The translations under genes and the position numbers were made by a program. Shown piece by piece: positions 17,108-25,456 of a DNA stretch of 64,000 nucleotides. The first letter of the stretch is position 1; the number at the start of each line of letters is the position of its first letter. Source of the DNA: Bacillota bacterium (GTDB lineage Bacteria; Bacillota; UBA4882; UBA8346); contig JAEZFP010000067.1 of the NCBI GenBank assembly GCA_023417475.1, positions 124,001 to 188,000 of the forward strand, read 5' to 3'. The notes beneath the pieces are model-generated. The model worked only from the letters and a program-made list of their open reading frames with translations, had not been told where the DNA came from and did not search any database.

Positions 17108-17794
17108 ATGAACCAAACCGATTTGCTGTTGGCGATCATTCCTGCCCGGGCCGGTTCCAAACGGATTCCCGGCAAAAACATCAAACCGTTGGCCGGTAAA
17201 CCTTTGCTGGTTCATAGCATTGAATGCGCACGGAACGCCCCAAGTGTCTCCCGGATAGTCGTTTCCACCGATTCGCCGGAGATCCGGGCGATTGCCGTTG
17301 CCGCCGGAGCCGACGCCCCGTTCTTGCGGCCCCCGGAATTGGCGGGCGATCAGACCCCGACGATCGCCGTGATCCTTCATCTATTCGATTATTTGCAAAC
17401 CATCGAAAGCCTGCATTATGAATATTTGGTGTTGCTCGAACCGACTTCCCCGTTGCGGACCGTTGCCGATTTGGAAGACGCATTGCAAATACTCCGCGCT
17501 TCACCGGCCGATAGCATCGTCAGCGTCAGTCGGACCCCGGTCAACCCTCAGCATTTCGTGGCGATCCAAGACGGTCTGATCCAAGCTTTCAACCCCGGCG
17601 AGCAGTCCGGATCGCAACTGTACAAACTAAACGGCGCCCTTTACATATCACGGATTGATGCCGTATTGCGAACCGGGCGTCTGTTAGGGGATACCACCTT
17701 ACCGTATTTGATGCCCGAATTACGGTCGATCGACATCGACCACCCCGATGACCTGCGGCTGGCAGAATTATTAATCGGTAGCGACCTCCTTTGA
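17108..17794 (+). CDS. CMP-sugar cytidylyltransferase (NeuA/SpsF-like), copy 1
   Basis: 228 residues with the CTP-binding signature IIPARAGSKRIPGKNIKPL at the N-terminus, VSTDSPEI, PFLRPPELAGDQ, LEPTSPLRTVADLE and LNGALYIS plus SIDIDHPDD near the end. These are the hallmarks of acylneuraminate-type cytidylyltransferases that couple a keto-sugar acid to CMP. Last gene of the plus-strand operon from 9312, close to the stop of the Gfo/Idh gene. Which sugar it activates is not readable; two more members occur at 22137 and 26311. Confidence 0.85.
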   Translation: MNQTDLLLAIIPARAGSKRIPGKNIKPLAGKPLLVHSIECARNAPSVSRIVVSTDSPEIRAIAVAAGADAPFLRPPELAGDQTPTIAVILHLFDYLQTIESLHYEYLVLLEPTSPLRTVADLEDALQILRASPADSIVSVSRTPVNPQHFVAIQDGLIQAFNPGEQSGSQLYKLNGALYISRIDAVLRTGRLLGDTTLPYLMPELRSIDIDHPDDLRLAELLIGSDLL

Positions 17795-17815
17795 GCTGTC
17801 CGCGCCAAGCGCCGC

Positions 17816-18640
17816 TCACCAAACCGTTCGTCCGCCGTCCACCGCCAACACCGCGCCATTGACGTAGGAAGAGGCTTCCGATGCCAAAAAGACCACCGCG
17901 CCTTTGAGCTCGTCGGGTTGGGCCATTCGCGCCATGGGGATTAAGGCGCGGATGCGGGTCAAAAACTCCGTCCCTTGTTCGTTCAATACCCCGCCCGGGC
18001 ATAGCGCGTTACAACGGACCCCCCGTTCCGGCCAATACGTGGCCAAATATCGGGTAAGCCCGATTAAACCGGTCTTCACCACCGAATAGGTGACCGGCTT
18101 AACATTTTGTTGGTCATCAGCGACCCCATCCTGCCGGTATAAGGTCTGATTGGGAGCAATTATTCCCAAGTCCGACGCGATATTGATGATGCTTCCGCCG
18201 CCGGCCGCTGCCATCGCCGCACCGAAATGCTTGGAACATAAAAATGATCCGGTGAGTCCCACCGCAAGATCTTCGTTCCATAATTCCAAGGGAAAGTTCT
18301 CCAACCGGGAGGTGTTCGTCAGTTGGTTCGACCGGCCGACCGCCGGGTTTCGCGCCGCATTATTAATCAAAATATCCGCCCGGCCGAATTGGCGCAACAC
18401 TTCGGCACACAACTCCCCGACCGGGACTTCTTGGGTGATGTCGATGACATAACCGGCCGCGTCCGTCGCATATTGCTCGTTGAGCCGCCGGACGGCACAG
18501 TCCAGTTGCAACCGATTCAGATCGACCAATACCGGCGTACCGCCATACGCCGCAATCGCCGCGGCGTGCTGTTGCCCCAGAAAACCCGCTCCCCCGGTTA
18601 TTACCGCGACCTTGCCCGACAGATCAAATAAATCTCCCAT
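17816..18640 (-). CDS. SDR-family dehydrogenase (PtmA/FabG-like)
   Basis: 274 residues. Cofactor motif TGGAGFLGQQHAAAIAAYGG at about 16-35, NNAARNP (about 98) in the NNAG position, a catalytic Ser in IINIASDLGI and YSVVK (Tyr and Lys) at about 184-188, then CPGG. The insertion of about 20 residues between Ser and Tyr (NQTLYRQDGVADDQQ) is found in flagellin-modification SDRs such as PtmA. Last gene of the long minus-strand operon that begins at 25960. Probably reduces a keto group on a glycan precursor. Confidence 0.8.
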   Translation of the reverse strand: MGDLFDLSGKVAVITGGAGFLGQQHAAAIAAYGGTPVLVDLNRLQLDCAVRRLNEQYATDAAGYVIDITQEVPVGELCAEVLRQFGRADILINNAARNPAVGRSNQLTNTSRLENFPLELWNEDLAVGLTGSFLCSKHFGAAMAAAGGGSIINIASDLGIIAPNQTLYRQDGVADDQQNVKPVTYSVVKTGLIGLTRYLATYWPERGVRCNALCPGGVLNEQGTEFLTRIRALIPMARMAQPDELKGAVVFLASEASSYVNGAVLAVDGGRTVW

Positions 18641-18680
18641 GTTCCCTCCCGCTCGTCACGAAATGATCGGCAACTTCAAT

Positions 18681-19454
18681 TTAAATACTCAGCGTCTGGC
18701 CGCCGTCTATCACAAAACAAGCCCCGGTGGTAAACGAAGAACGCTCCGAAGCCAAAAAAACAACCGTGGCGGCAACCTCTTCCGGCCGGCCAAACCGGCG
18801 TAACGGGACCACCCGCTCGAGCATTGCTTGAATTGCGCCCGGATTTTCTTGCGTTTTCTCGGCCCAGCTTCCTCCGTCGCAGTATATGTTACCCGGGGCG
18901 ACACAATTCACCCGCACCCCTTCGGGACCAAGTTTCCGGGCCACATTGTTGGTCAAGGCGATCAAAGCGCTTTTGGCCGCCGCATAAGCGACCGGCGCTC
19001 CGATTGCTTCAATCCCGGCGATTGACGCGGTAAAGACGATATTGCCCCGACTTGAGCGGAGCAATGGATAAAACTCCCGCGCCGTCCGGACCGCCGCAGC
19101 CAAGTTGAGCTGCAGCACCGCTTCAAAATGACTGTCCGGCGGAAACGGGTCGCTTACGCCTTTGCCATTGCCGACATTGACAACCAACACATCCAAACCC
19201 TGCCAGACAGCGGTAACTTTAACACGAAAGTCTTCCACCGCCGCGCTGTCGGTAAAATCACACGTCCACCCCATCACCCCGGCGGACGGAAACTGCCGAG
19301 TCAATTTTTGTTGAGCGCGGTCCAGCCCCTCCCGGTTCCGTCCGGTTACAATCACTTGCGCCCCTTCCGCTAAAAAAGCCTCGGCGATGGCTAAGCCGAT
19401 TCCCCGCGTTGAGCCGCTGATCAACACCCGCTTGGAATGTAACAATAGATCCAT
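18681..19454 (-). CDS. SDR-family dehydrogenase (FabG-like)
   Basis: 257 residues of standard classical SDR size. Motifs: ISGSTRGIGLAIAEAFL (cofactor), FTASIAGIEAIGAPVAYAAAKSALI with catalytic Ser, Tyr and Lys, and CVAPGNI. The NNAG motif is replaced by NVGNGKG, which still leaves the first Asn. Second SDR in a row on the same strand; given the setting it more likely acts on a sugar than on a fatty acid thioester. The two SDRs could carry out an oxidation/reduction pair. Confidence 0.8.
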   Translation of the reverse strand: MDLLLHSKRVLISGSTRGIGLAIAEAFLAEGAQVIVTGRNREGLDRAQQKLTRQFPSAGVMGWTCDFTDSAAVEDFRVKVTAVWQGLDVLVVNVGNGKGVSDPFPPDSHFEAVLQLNLAAAVRTAREFYPLLRSSRGNIVFTASIAGIEAIGAPVAYAAAKSALIALTNNVARKLGPEGVRVNCVAPGNIYCDGGSWAEKTQENPGAIQAMLERVVPLRRFGRPEEVAATVVFLASERSSFTTGACFVIDGGQTLSI

Positions 19455-19469
19455 TGGCTCACTCTTTCC

Positions 19470-20285
19470 CTACGGTAGTTTTTGCGCTAGTATGATATAT
19501 TCATCTTGCTCCAAACCAATGCCCGAAGCTTCCCCGAACAACCGCGCCGCAAAGCCGTGTTGTTCCAAAAGTTTCAACATTACCCGGGGCGGATAATTTC
19601 GCAAAATATTGACGAAATGCGACCGTTCCTGGGAACCCCGTTTTAAAAAGGTCTTGTCCCAAACCAAATCCTTCCGTTCATCCAGGGAGAACTCGACTAA
19701 GACCAACTCCCATGGGTCATATTCGGGAAAACGTTCCCACCAATAATACACTCCGTCCTGTATGCGAATCATCTGCAAAATGCGGCTCAAATCCATCAAT
19801 TGCAACAACAAATAACCATTCGGCCGTAATGAATTCCAAATCCACCGCAGTAGTTTCCGCTCGTTTTCGGGCGCAACCGGCTCGATCAATTGAAAGACCA
19901 GATCGACCCCGATAATCAGGTCATACCGGTCGAGCCAAGCCGTATTTAATACATCCTGATTGCAATTTACCACCTGCCGGCTTTGAATCCACGCTTTAAA
20001 CCGCTCTGCAAAACGATGCCGGGTCGGACTCAATTCAAATCCAACGCCTTGTTGTAATAACCCCGCCCGCTCCAGACCGTACAGCAATTTACTATTGCCG
20101 GAGCCTATTTCGCAAACTTTTCCTTGCCAATCCGGCAAAGCAGGCCCGCAGTTTTCACCGATGAATTTGACGTACCCTTCGCAGGAGTTCAACTTGGCCT
20201 GACAATATTGGTGAAATTCCGCCTTGGAAAAACGTTTCAACTCCTCAACCCCGTTGTAAGCGGTTAAATTAATATGCGGCTCCAT
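19470..20285 (-). CDS. class I SAM-dependent methyltransferase-like protein
   Basis: 271 residues. The SAM-binding motif I is VCEIGSGNSKLLYGLERAG at about 57-75, followed by an acidic end of strand 2 (GVGFELSP) and motif-IV-like YDLIIGVDLVFQLIEP and LRPNGYLLLQLMD. The C-terminal 80 residues, rich in aromatic residues, probably bind the acceptor. Lies 15 bases from the SDR downstream and 28 from the VOC gene upstream in one operon. Likely methylates a glycan precursor; target not identifiable. Confidence 0.7.
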   Translation of the reverse strand: MEPHINLTAYNGVEELKRFSKAEFHQYCQAKLNSCEGYVKFIGENCGPALPDWQGKVCEIGSGNSKLLYGLERAGLLQQGVGFELSPTRHRFAERFKAWIQSRQVVNCNQDVLNTAWLDRYDLIIGVDLVFQLIEPVAPENERKLLRWIWNSLRPNGYLLLQLMDLSRILQMIRIQDGVYYWWERFPEYDPWELVLVEFSLDERKDLVWDKTFLKRGSQERSHFVNILRNYPPRVMLKLLEQHGFAARLFGEASGIGLEQDEYIILAQKLP

Positions 20286-20312
20286 TCGGACCCTCCCTTC
20301 GAAAAACTATTT

Positions 20313-20750
20313 TCACAGTTCTTCGACTAACTCAACGATAATTCCGTCCGGGTCATGGCAGTATAATACTTTGACGGCGCCATCGGGTGATCTTTGCGGG
20401 GGACTTTTACAGATTACGCCGTGTTGATTGAAGTTTTGATAGATTTGGTCGAGGTTGGTCACGGTCAACGCGACATGAGAACAACCCAATCGGTTGGCGG
20501 GTTGGGGGTTGGGCGAAACGGTTGGGTCAGGATGGGAAAGGTACTGCAACAATTCCAATATTGAACCGTCCGGTGCCTTCAGCTTGACCCAGGCCAGGGT
20601 CACGCCGGGAACGCCCACCACCCGTTCAATATAGGAGCCGGTCTCCACCGCCTGTTTCCAAACGGCCAAACCAAGCAGGTCCCGGTAAAAACCAAGCGAC
20701 CGTTCCAGGTCCCGGACGACCAGGCCGGTATGACGGTAACCCTTGATCAT
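20313..20750 (-). CDS. VOC-superfamily protein (glyoxalase/dioxygenase fold)
   Basis: 145 residues, one paired beta-alpha-beta-beta-beta fold. GYRHTGLVVRDLERSLGFYRDLLGL opens module 1 with the first metal-ligand His; LELLQYL supplies Glu; GCSHVALTVTNLDQIY opens module 2 with the second His; and DGIIVELVEEL ends with the second Glu. All four ligands of a glyoxalase I-type metal site are present. Its ATG overlaps the stop of the aminotransferase by four bases (ATGA), so it is translationally coupled. Possibly a sugar epimerase or isomerase; the reaction is unknown. Confidence 0.8.
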   Translation of the reverse strand: MIKGYRHTGLVVRDLERSLGFYRDLLGLAVWKQAVETGSYIERVVGVPGVTLAWVKLKAPDGSILELLQYLSHPDPTVSPNPQPANRLGCSHVALTVTNLDQIYQNFNQHGVICKSPPQRSPDGAVKVLYCHDPDGIIVELVEEL

Positions 20751-22132
20751 GACCCTTCCGCCAACGCCGCGGCAATCGCCTCATCCAACACAGTCACTCC
20801 CTCCAACAAAGCGGCTTCGCTGATAGTCAACGGCGGACCCAACTTAACCGATTCCCGCCCGGTACAGACCACCAGCAGCCCCTTACCCATCGCAATCTCC
20901 CCAATCCGTGAGCAGAGATCGGACAACGGCCGGCCCGCGTCATCATAAAACAATAACGCCGCGACCATTCCTTTCCCCAACACGTAACGGATCTGACGGG
21001 GGTATTTGGCTTGCAACGCCTGCAATCGCTCCTGAAACACCTTTCCCAGCGGAATCGACCGTTCCAGGATGCCGTCTTCCAGTAACGCCTGCAAATTGGC
21101 TTTCCCGGCGGCACAGACCAGCGGATTGGCCGAATGGGTCGAACTCATCGACCCGATCTCCGGCAGGTCCATAATCTCCCGCCGTCCCAGCACCAACGCC
21201 AACGGCAGACTGGATCCGGCGCCTTTGCCGCAACAAAGCAGGTCCGGCTCCACGCCGTAGTGCATGTAGCCAAAAAGCTTGCCGGTCCGGCCAAAACCGG
21301 CCTGCATCTCATCGAACGTTAGCAATAGCCGGTGCTTCCGGGCAAATTGCTCAACCGCCCGGACATATTCGGGCGGATAAAAGACCGCCCCCCATCCTTG
21401 AAAGGTCTCCAACATAAACCCACAAAGGTCCCGTTCCGGATCAAGCTGCCGGTCCCGGAGGAGCGCGGCCATGCTTTGCTCGAAGTAGCCGGCGGGGTCA
21501 TTGATCGCCTCCGCGCGCCAAGGATAGGGGAAGGGCAAATGATAGATGTTTGGGTCCAGATAGCCGATCCATTCTTTTTGCGCCGGATTGTATCCCATCA
21601 TTTGCGCTCCCAGCGTCCGGCCGTGCCAGTTCCCTTCAAAACAGACGACGCCGGGGCGGTCTTTCCCCTGTTTCCAACCGTTCAGCCGCATCAGCTTCAA
21701 CGCCGCTTCCGTCGCTTCGGTCCCGGCCGATACCAAAAAGGCCTTCTCGAATTGGCTGGGGGTATTTTCAATCAAATATTGAAGATACTCCGCCCGTTCC
21801 GGACTGGCGTAAGTATAGGAATGCAACAGCGGTTTGGCCAACCCGTCGCGGAGCGCTTGCACGATACGCGGGTTGCCGTGGCCGGCGTTGGTCACAAAAA
21901 TCGTGCTGGTAAAGTCGATCCATTGATTTCCCCAGCGGTCGGCTACCAGAAAATCAAGGGCCCGATCCCAAACCACCGGCAACTGCCCGTGCATGGATAC
22001 GGATTCATACTGATCGAGTTCTGCGAGTATGGCGAGACTCTCGGGAACCGGGATCGGAGTGACGATCCGCCGGTAGCCGGTTTGGACTTTCGGAACGTCC
22101 CTGGGGATCAGATTAAACTTTGAGCCGGACAT
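20747..22132 (-). CDS. class III PLP aminotransferase, second member
   Basis: 461 residues. VSAGTEATEAALKLMR (cofactor phosphate), FEGNWHGRTLGAQMMG, LLTFDEMQAGFGRTGKLFGY (Asp to the pyridine ring) and LLCCGKGAGSSLPLALVLG with the PLP lysine. It is an ornithine/4-aminobutyrate-type enzyme, clearly different from the HemL-like one at 14657. Immediately followed by the VOC gene with a four-base overlap and preceded by a cytidylyltransferase four bases away. Expected to use an amino donor to aminate an aldehyde or ketone sugar intermediate. Confidence 0.82.
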   Translation of the reverse strand: MSGSKFNLIPRDVPKVQTGYRRIVTPIPVPESLAILAELDQYESVSMHGQLPVVWDRALDFLVADRWGNQWIDFTSTIFVTNAGHGNPRIVQALRDGLAKPLLHSYTYASPERAEYLQYLIENTPSQFEKAFLVSAGTEATEAALKLMRLNGWKQGKDRPGVVCFEGNWHGRTLGAQMMGYNPAQKEWIGYLDPNIYHLPFPYPWRAEAINDPAGYFEQSMAALLRDRQLDPERDLCGFMLETFQGWGAVFYPPEYVRAVEQFARKHRLLLTFDEMQAGFGRTGKLFGYMHYGVEPDLLCCGKGAGSSLPLALVLGRREIMDLPEIGSMSSTHSANPLVCAAGKANLQALLEDGILERSIPLGKVFQERLQALQAKYPRQIRYVLGKGMVAALLFYDDAGRPLSDLCSRIGEIAMGKGLLVVCTGRESVKLGPPLTISEAALLEGVTVLDEAIAAALAEGS

Positions 22133-22136
22133 TGGC

Positions 22137-22880
22137 CTAACCTCTTTTCGGATAATTAGCGATCAAAAAATCCCACAACGCCGAACCGCGCTGGCGCAAC
22201 TCCCACTCCAGCAGTTCCAGGTCGGCAACGGTATCGACCTCGGTGCAACGGGGCGATTCAAAACCAACCATCCGCTCCCCGTGCAGCAAACCGCTGGCCA
22301 GGATCGCCGCGGGTTTAACCACGTCGACATAACCGTCGGGAATAAACGCTTCGGGAAAGGTTTGCCTGGGGTTGTTGAGCGTCTCGTTGGAGACGCCGTC
22401 AAACAGACCCCGGAAATAGCCGGCGGAATCTCTCCGAAACCATTTAAACGGGGACTCCGGGGCCGGATGCGCCGAACGCAACGAGGTCGCTTCGGGTCGA
22501 TCGCGCAAGACGTCAATGGCCGCAGCGATCCGTTGCGGTTCGCGCAACGGCGTGGTGGGACGGAGGTGCACCAGATAATCCGGGACCGCTCCCTCCTGTC
22601 TTTGAAACCAGTAAATGGCATGGAGCATAAAATCGAGATCGGTCGAATTGTCCCGGGCCAACTCCGGCGGGCGCAAGAACGGCACTTCCGCGCCATACTC
22701 CCGGGCTATCGTCGCGATGGTTTCCGCATCGGTGGAAACGATGATCCGCCGGATCCGTGAAGTTAACCTCGCCGCGGCCACCGAATAGGCAAGCAACGGA
22801 TAGCCGCCCAACAGACGTAGGTTTTTGCCGGGCACTCCCTTGGAGCCGCCCCGGGCCGGGACGATCGCCACAATATTCAC
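22137..22880 (-). CDS. CMP-sugar cytidylyltransferase (NeuA-like), copy 2
   Basis: 247 residues. CTP loop IVPARGGSKGVPGKNLRLLGG is the textbook consensus of CMP-sialate synthetases. Also visible: VSTDAETIATIAREYGAEVPFLRPPELA, LRPTTPLREPQRI and the C-terminal FESPRCTEVDTVADLELLEW, where the metal-binding Asp sits. Of the three cytidylyltransferases this is the most canonical. Located between a class III aminotransferase and a TIM-barrel isomerase in the minus-strand operon. Confidence 0.87.
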   Translation of the reverse strand: MNIVAIVPARGGSKGVPGKNLRLLGGYPLLAYSVAAARLTSRIRRIIVSTDAETIATIAREYGAEVPFLRPPELARDNSTDLDFMLHAIYWFQRQEGAVPDYLVHLRPTTPLREPQRIAAAIDVLRDRPEATSLRSAHPAPESPFKWFRRDSAGYFRGLFDGVSNETLNNPRQTFPEAFIPDGYVDVVKPAAILASGLLHGERMVGFESPRCTEVDTVADLELLEWELRQRGSALWDFLIANYPKRG

Positions 22881-22909
22881 CTGGCACCATTCCTAACTTT
22901 CGCTTTATT

Positions 22910-23743
22910 TTATCGTATCCATTGGGTCAACCGGGGAATGATCCATTCCAATTGGCGCGTAAAGACGGCGACCCCCTCATCGTCGCGATAGGCTTGCATG
23001 ATGAACGGACCTTGATAAGCAACGGTTGTTAAGGCGTTAAAGAACCGTTCGAAATCAACGGCCCCGGCGCCGAGCTCCACCGGACCGTCACCCCTTCGGC
23101 GGTCTTTCAGATGAATATCGGAGATCCGCTCCCCGTAGGTCGCCAACTCCGCTGCGGGATCATACCCTAACGCGGCGCTGTTGCCGGTGTCGTAATTGAC
23201 GGTGCAACGCGGGGAGTCCAAGGCGTTCAACAACGCTAAAAACGGTTCCGGAGGGAGGTCGGTCTCCAGCGCCAGATTGATCCCCAACGCTTCGGCAAGG
23301 TCCCGGGCCGGTTCGACATTCCGAACAAACCGGATCAAGTCGGTCTCGTTGCGCAACCGCGACTGATCCACGCACGGAATGACGATATCGGTCACTCCCA
23401 ACTGTTTGGCGTTCTTCAGCAGTTGGACGAGGACCGCCAGGCTTTGCGCGGCCTTTTGACTGTTTGGGTCATGCAAGGGCGCTTCCATAAAATAATCGGC
23501 GCAGACCGACCGGACCCGGACGCCGGTCCGGTCGCAGACCGCTTTGATGACATCAAGCCCCGCCGGTTGCATGATCGGATTAAGAGCCGCCTCGTTAAAA
23601 TCCAGAATCCATTCGATCAATGGTAATCCCAGGGTTTGAGCGATAGCGAATTCGGTTTGCCAATACCCGACCGGATGGGCTTGATACCTTCCCCGGTACT
23701 TCGGCAGCAGTCGGCCTTGCATGACGCCAAGCTTGTTAAGCAT
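22910..23743 (-). CDS. sugar phosphate isomerase/epimerase, TIM-barrel (AP endonuclease 2 fold)
   Basis: 277 residues. Opens with LGVMQGRLLPKYRGRYQ, then IEWILDF, VRSVCADYFMEAPL, VIPCVDQSRL, NLALETDLPPE with a metal-ligand Glu, VNYDTGNSAALGYDP with Asp, ISDIHLKDRRRGDGPVELGAG with His and Asp, and a final FIMQAYRDDE. This is the xylose-isomerase-like TIM barrel metal site. Its start overlaps the end of the methyltransferase gene by eight bases. Probably isomerises a keto-sugar in the same pathway; similar genes occur near legionaminic or pseudaminic clusters, by recollection rather than search. Confidence 0.75.
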   Translation of the reverse strand: MLNKLGVMQGRLLPKYRGRYQAHPVGYWQTEFAIAQTLGLPLIEWILDFNEAALNPIMQPAGLDVIKAVCDRTGVRVRSVCADYFMEAPLHDPNSQKAAQSLAVLVQLLKNAKQLGVTDIVIPCVDQSRLRNETDLIRFVRNVEPARDLAEALGINLALETDLPPEPFLALLNALDSPRCTVNYDTGNSAALGYDPAAELATYGERISDIHLKDRRRGDGPVELGAGAVDFERFFNALTTVAYQGPFIMQAYRDDEGVAVFTRQLEWIIPRLTQWIR

Positions 23744-24587
23744 CTTTCACTCCAAAACCGGCCAAGATCGTATCGGAACAACCCAACGCGGCTAACCGGC
23801 TTTCATAGGCCGCCGCTAGCTCCGGCGAATCGAGAAAACTCCAATGAATGTGTCCGCCCGGCCGGTTTTGGGCTAACCAATGGAGGTGATTGGACAGCGG
23901 GTAGCGTTGAATATGCCGGATAAAGTTCACCTTTAGGCCGGCTTTTTTTGCCAAAGCGGTTAAGGTTGCCGCATTATAGAGAAACAGATGACAACTCCAA
24001 TACGTAAAATCAGCAAACGCGGCGCTCTGGTAAAGCGTCAATAACGCATCGTCGGCATTGGGAACTTCGATGATCAGGCGCCCTTGCGCCGTCAACTTTT
24101 GGGTCAACTGTCGCAGGATGGCGCTTGGATCGGCAAGATGTTCCAACACATGAAAGAGGGTAATCACCTCAAATGTCTGATCCACTTCGGCGAGGCTGGC
24201 ATAGACCTTCAACTGCCGGGATTGGAAATAGGGTTGCAACCGGGCTTCCGGTTCGACGCCTACCGCCGTTTGGGCCACCTGCCGGGCGGATTCCAAGAAA
24301 CCGCCGTTACCGCAGCCAAAATCCAATAACGATTTGTTGACCAGCATCGGCCGCAAGGTCTCCAACCGCCGCCGGTCATCGGCCGCGGTCTCCCGAACCC
24401 AATCGGTAATCGCCAGCGGCTCCGCGTGCATACCCGAACCTTCGTAAAACCCTTCAGTAATATGCGTAGCCGACGATAAACAGACCAATCCGCACGCCTG
24501 ACACTCCAGCACGTCGAGGTCGGCGCGGTCCCGAACCCGGCCGGGCCGTTTTGTAAACTGTTGTTTACCGCAAAGATAACATTGCAT
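23736..24587 (-). CDS. class I SAM methyltransferase with N-terminal zinc-ribbon
   Basis: 283 residues from the ATG at 24587 (AAGGA eight bases before); a frame open to 24674 has no good site. Residues 3-45 contain CYLCGK and LECQACGL, a two-CxxC zinc ribbon. The Methyltransf_23-type domain follows: LLDFGCGNGGFLESARQVA (motif I), VGVEPEARL, FEVITLFHVLEHLADPSAIL and GRLIIEVPN. Such zinc-ribbon methyltransferases are common in sugar-modification clusters. The C-terminal part (AYESRLAALGCSDTILAGFG) is typical of family members acting on glycans. Confidence 0.8.
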   Translation of the reverse strand: MQCYLCGKQQFTKRPGRVRDRADLDVLECQACGLVCLSSATHITEGFYEGSGMHAEPLAITDWVRETAADDRRRLETLRPMLVNKSLLDFGCGNGGFLESARQVAQTAVGVEPEARLQPYFQSRQLKVYASLAEVDQTFEVITLFHVLEHLADPSAILRQLTQKLTAQGRLIIEVPNADDALLTLYQSAAFADFTYWSCHLFLYNAATLTALAKKAGLKVNFIRHIQRYPLSNHLHWLAQNRPGGHIHWSFLDSPELAAAYESRLAALGCSDTILAGFGVKDA

Positions 24588-24598
24588 CGAATCCATCC

Positions 24599-25441
24599 TT
24601 ATTGGTTGTTTAAATAGTGAGCCCGCAACTTCTTGCTGATCGGAAGCTCTTTGGGCGATACCGCAAACGCGCATTCCTCCATCGCTTTCTCAATCTTGCG
24701 CACCGCGCCGACCAGCATCCGCAGTCCGGCCGGTTCCAGCGAAGCCGCCTGATCGGAACCGTACATCGCCCGGTCCAATGTAATATGCCGTTCCAGCGAG
24801 GTGATTCCCAACGCCACCGCCGCGTAGGAGATCGCCAAACCGACTTCGTGTCCGCTATAGCCGACATGGCATTGGAAAATATCACGCAAGATCTGAATCC
24901 GTTTTAAATTGGCGTCCTCGTCCTCCAGCGGATAGGTGGATACGCAATGCATCAATTCGAAGGGGCAATTGGCCGTCTTGAAGATCTGCACCGCCCGGCT
25001 GACCGCGTCAAGATCGCTCATGCCCGTCGAGATAAAGGTATGTTTTCTTTCCGCGGCCACCGCTTGCAGCAACGGTTCATACAGCAACATCGCCGAGGCG
25101 ATTTTGTTATATTTGCAAGCAAATTGACTTAAAAACTGTTGGCTGTCCAAGTCCCAGGCCGAAGCGAACCAGTCGATGCCAAGTTCCTGGCAATACCGGT
25201 CAATCGCTTGGTATTCGGCCAAACCAAATTCGAGCGCTTCTTTCTGCTCCCGTTGGGTGGTTCCCCAAGGGCTCTCGCGCGGCGAATCGAGCATTGCTTG
25301 GGAATAAACCTTGGCGACGGTGCGTTTTTGAAACTTGACCGCGTCACATCCGGCCTCTTTGGCGACTTGGATCAATTTTTTGGCGATATTGAGATCGCCG
25401 TTATGGTTAATGCCAATTTCCGCGATGATAAAAACCGACAT
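24599..25441 (-). CDS. NeuB-family nonulosonate synthase lacking the C-terminal SAF domain
   Basis: 280 residues from ATG 25441 (GGGGAG eight bases upstream). The TIM-barrel is intact: FIIAEIGINHNGDLNIAKKL, CDAVKFQKR, TFISTGMSDLDAV, ELMHCVSTYP, VGYSGHEVGLAISYAAVALG, LERHITLDRAMYGSDQAASLEP. These match enzymes condensing phosphoenolpyruvate with an N-acyl hexosamine. The protein stops soon after the barrel, so the antifreeze-like SAF domain that normally caps the partner active site is absent, unlike the 349-residue homologue at 36380. Coupled to a KdsC-like phosphatase. Product unknown; a nine- or eight-carbon keto acid is expected. Confidence 0.82.
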   Translation of the reverse strand: MSVFIIAEIGINHNGDLNIAKKLIQVAKEAGCDAVKFQKRTVAKVYSQAMLDSPRESPWGTTQREQKEALEFGLAEYQAIDRYCQELGIDWFASAWDLDSQQFLSQFACKYNKIASAMLLYEPLLQAVAAERKHTFISTGMSDLDAVSRAVQIFKTANCPFELMHCVSTYPLEDEDANLKRIQILRDIFQCHVGYSGHEVGLAISYAAVALGITSLERHITLDRAMYGSDQAASLEPAGLRMLVGAVRKIEKAMEECAFAVSPKELPISKKLRAHYLNNQ

Positions 25442-25456
25442 ATGTCTCACTCCCCG

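Noticed and set aside
21332..22123. 263-codon plus-strand frame opposite the class III aminotransferase
   Set aside because: Complementary-strand shadow; the minus-strand frame contains all aminotransferase motifs.
22163..22696. Long alternative frame within the cytidylyltransferase at 22137
   Set aside because: A high-G+C shadow frame; the frame with CTP-binding and metal motifs is the real one.
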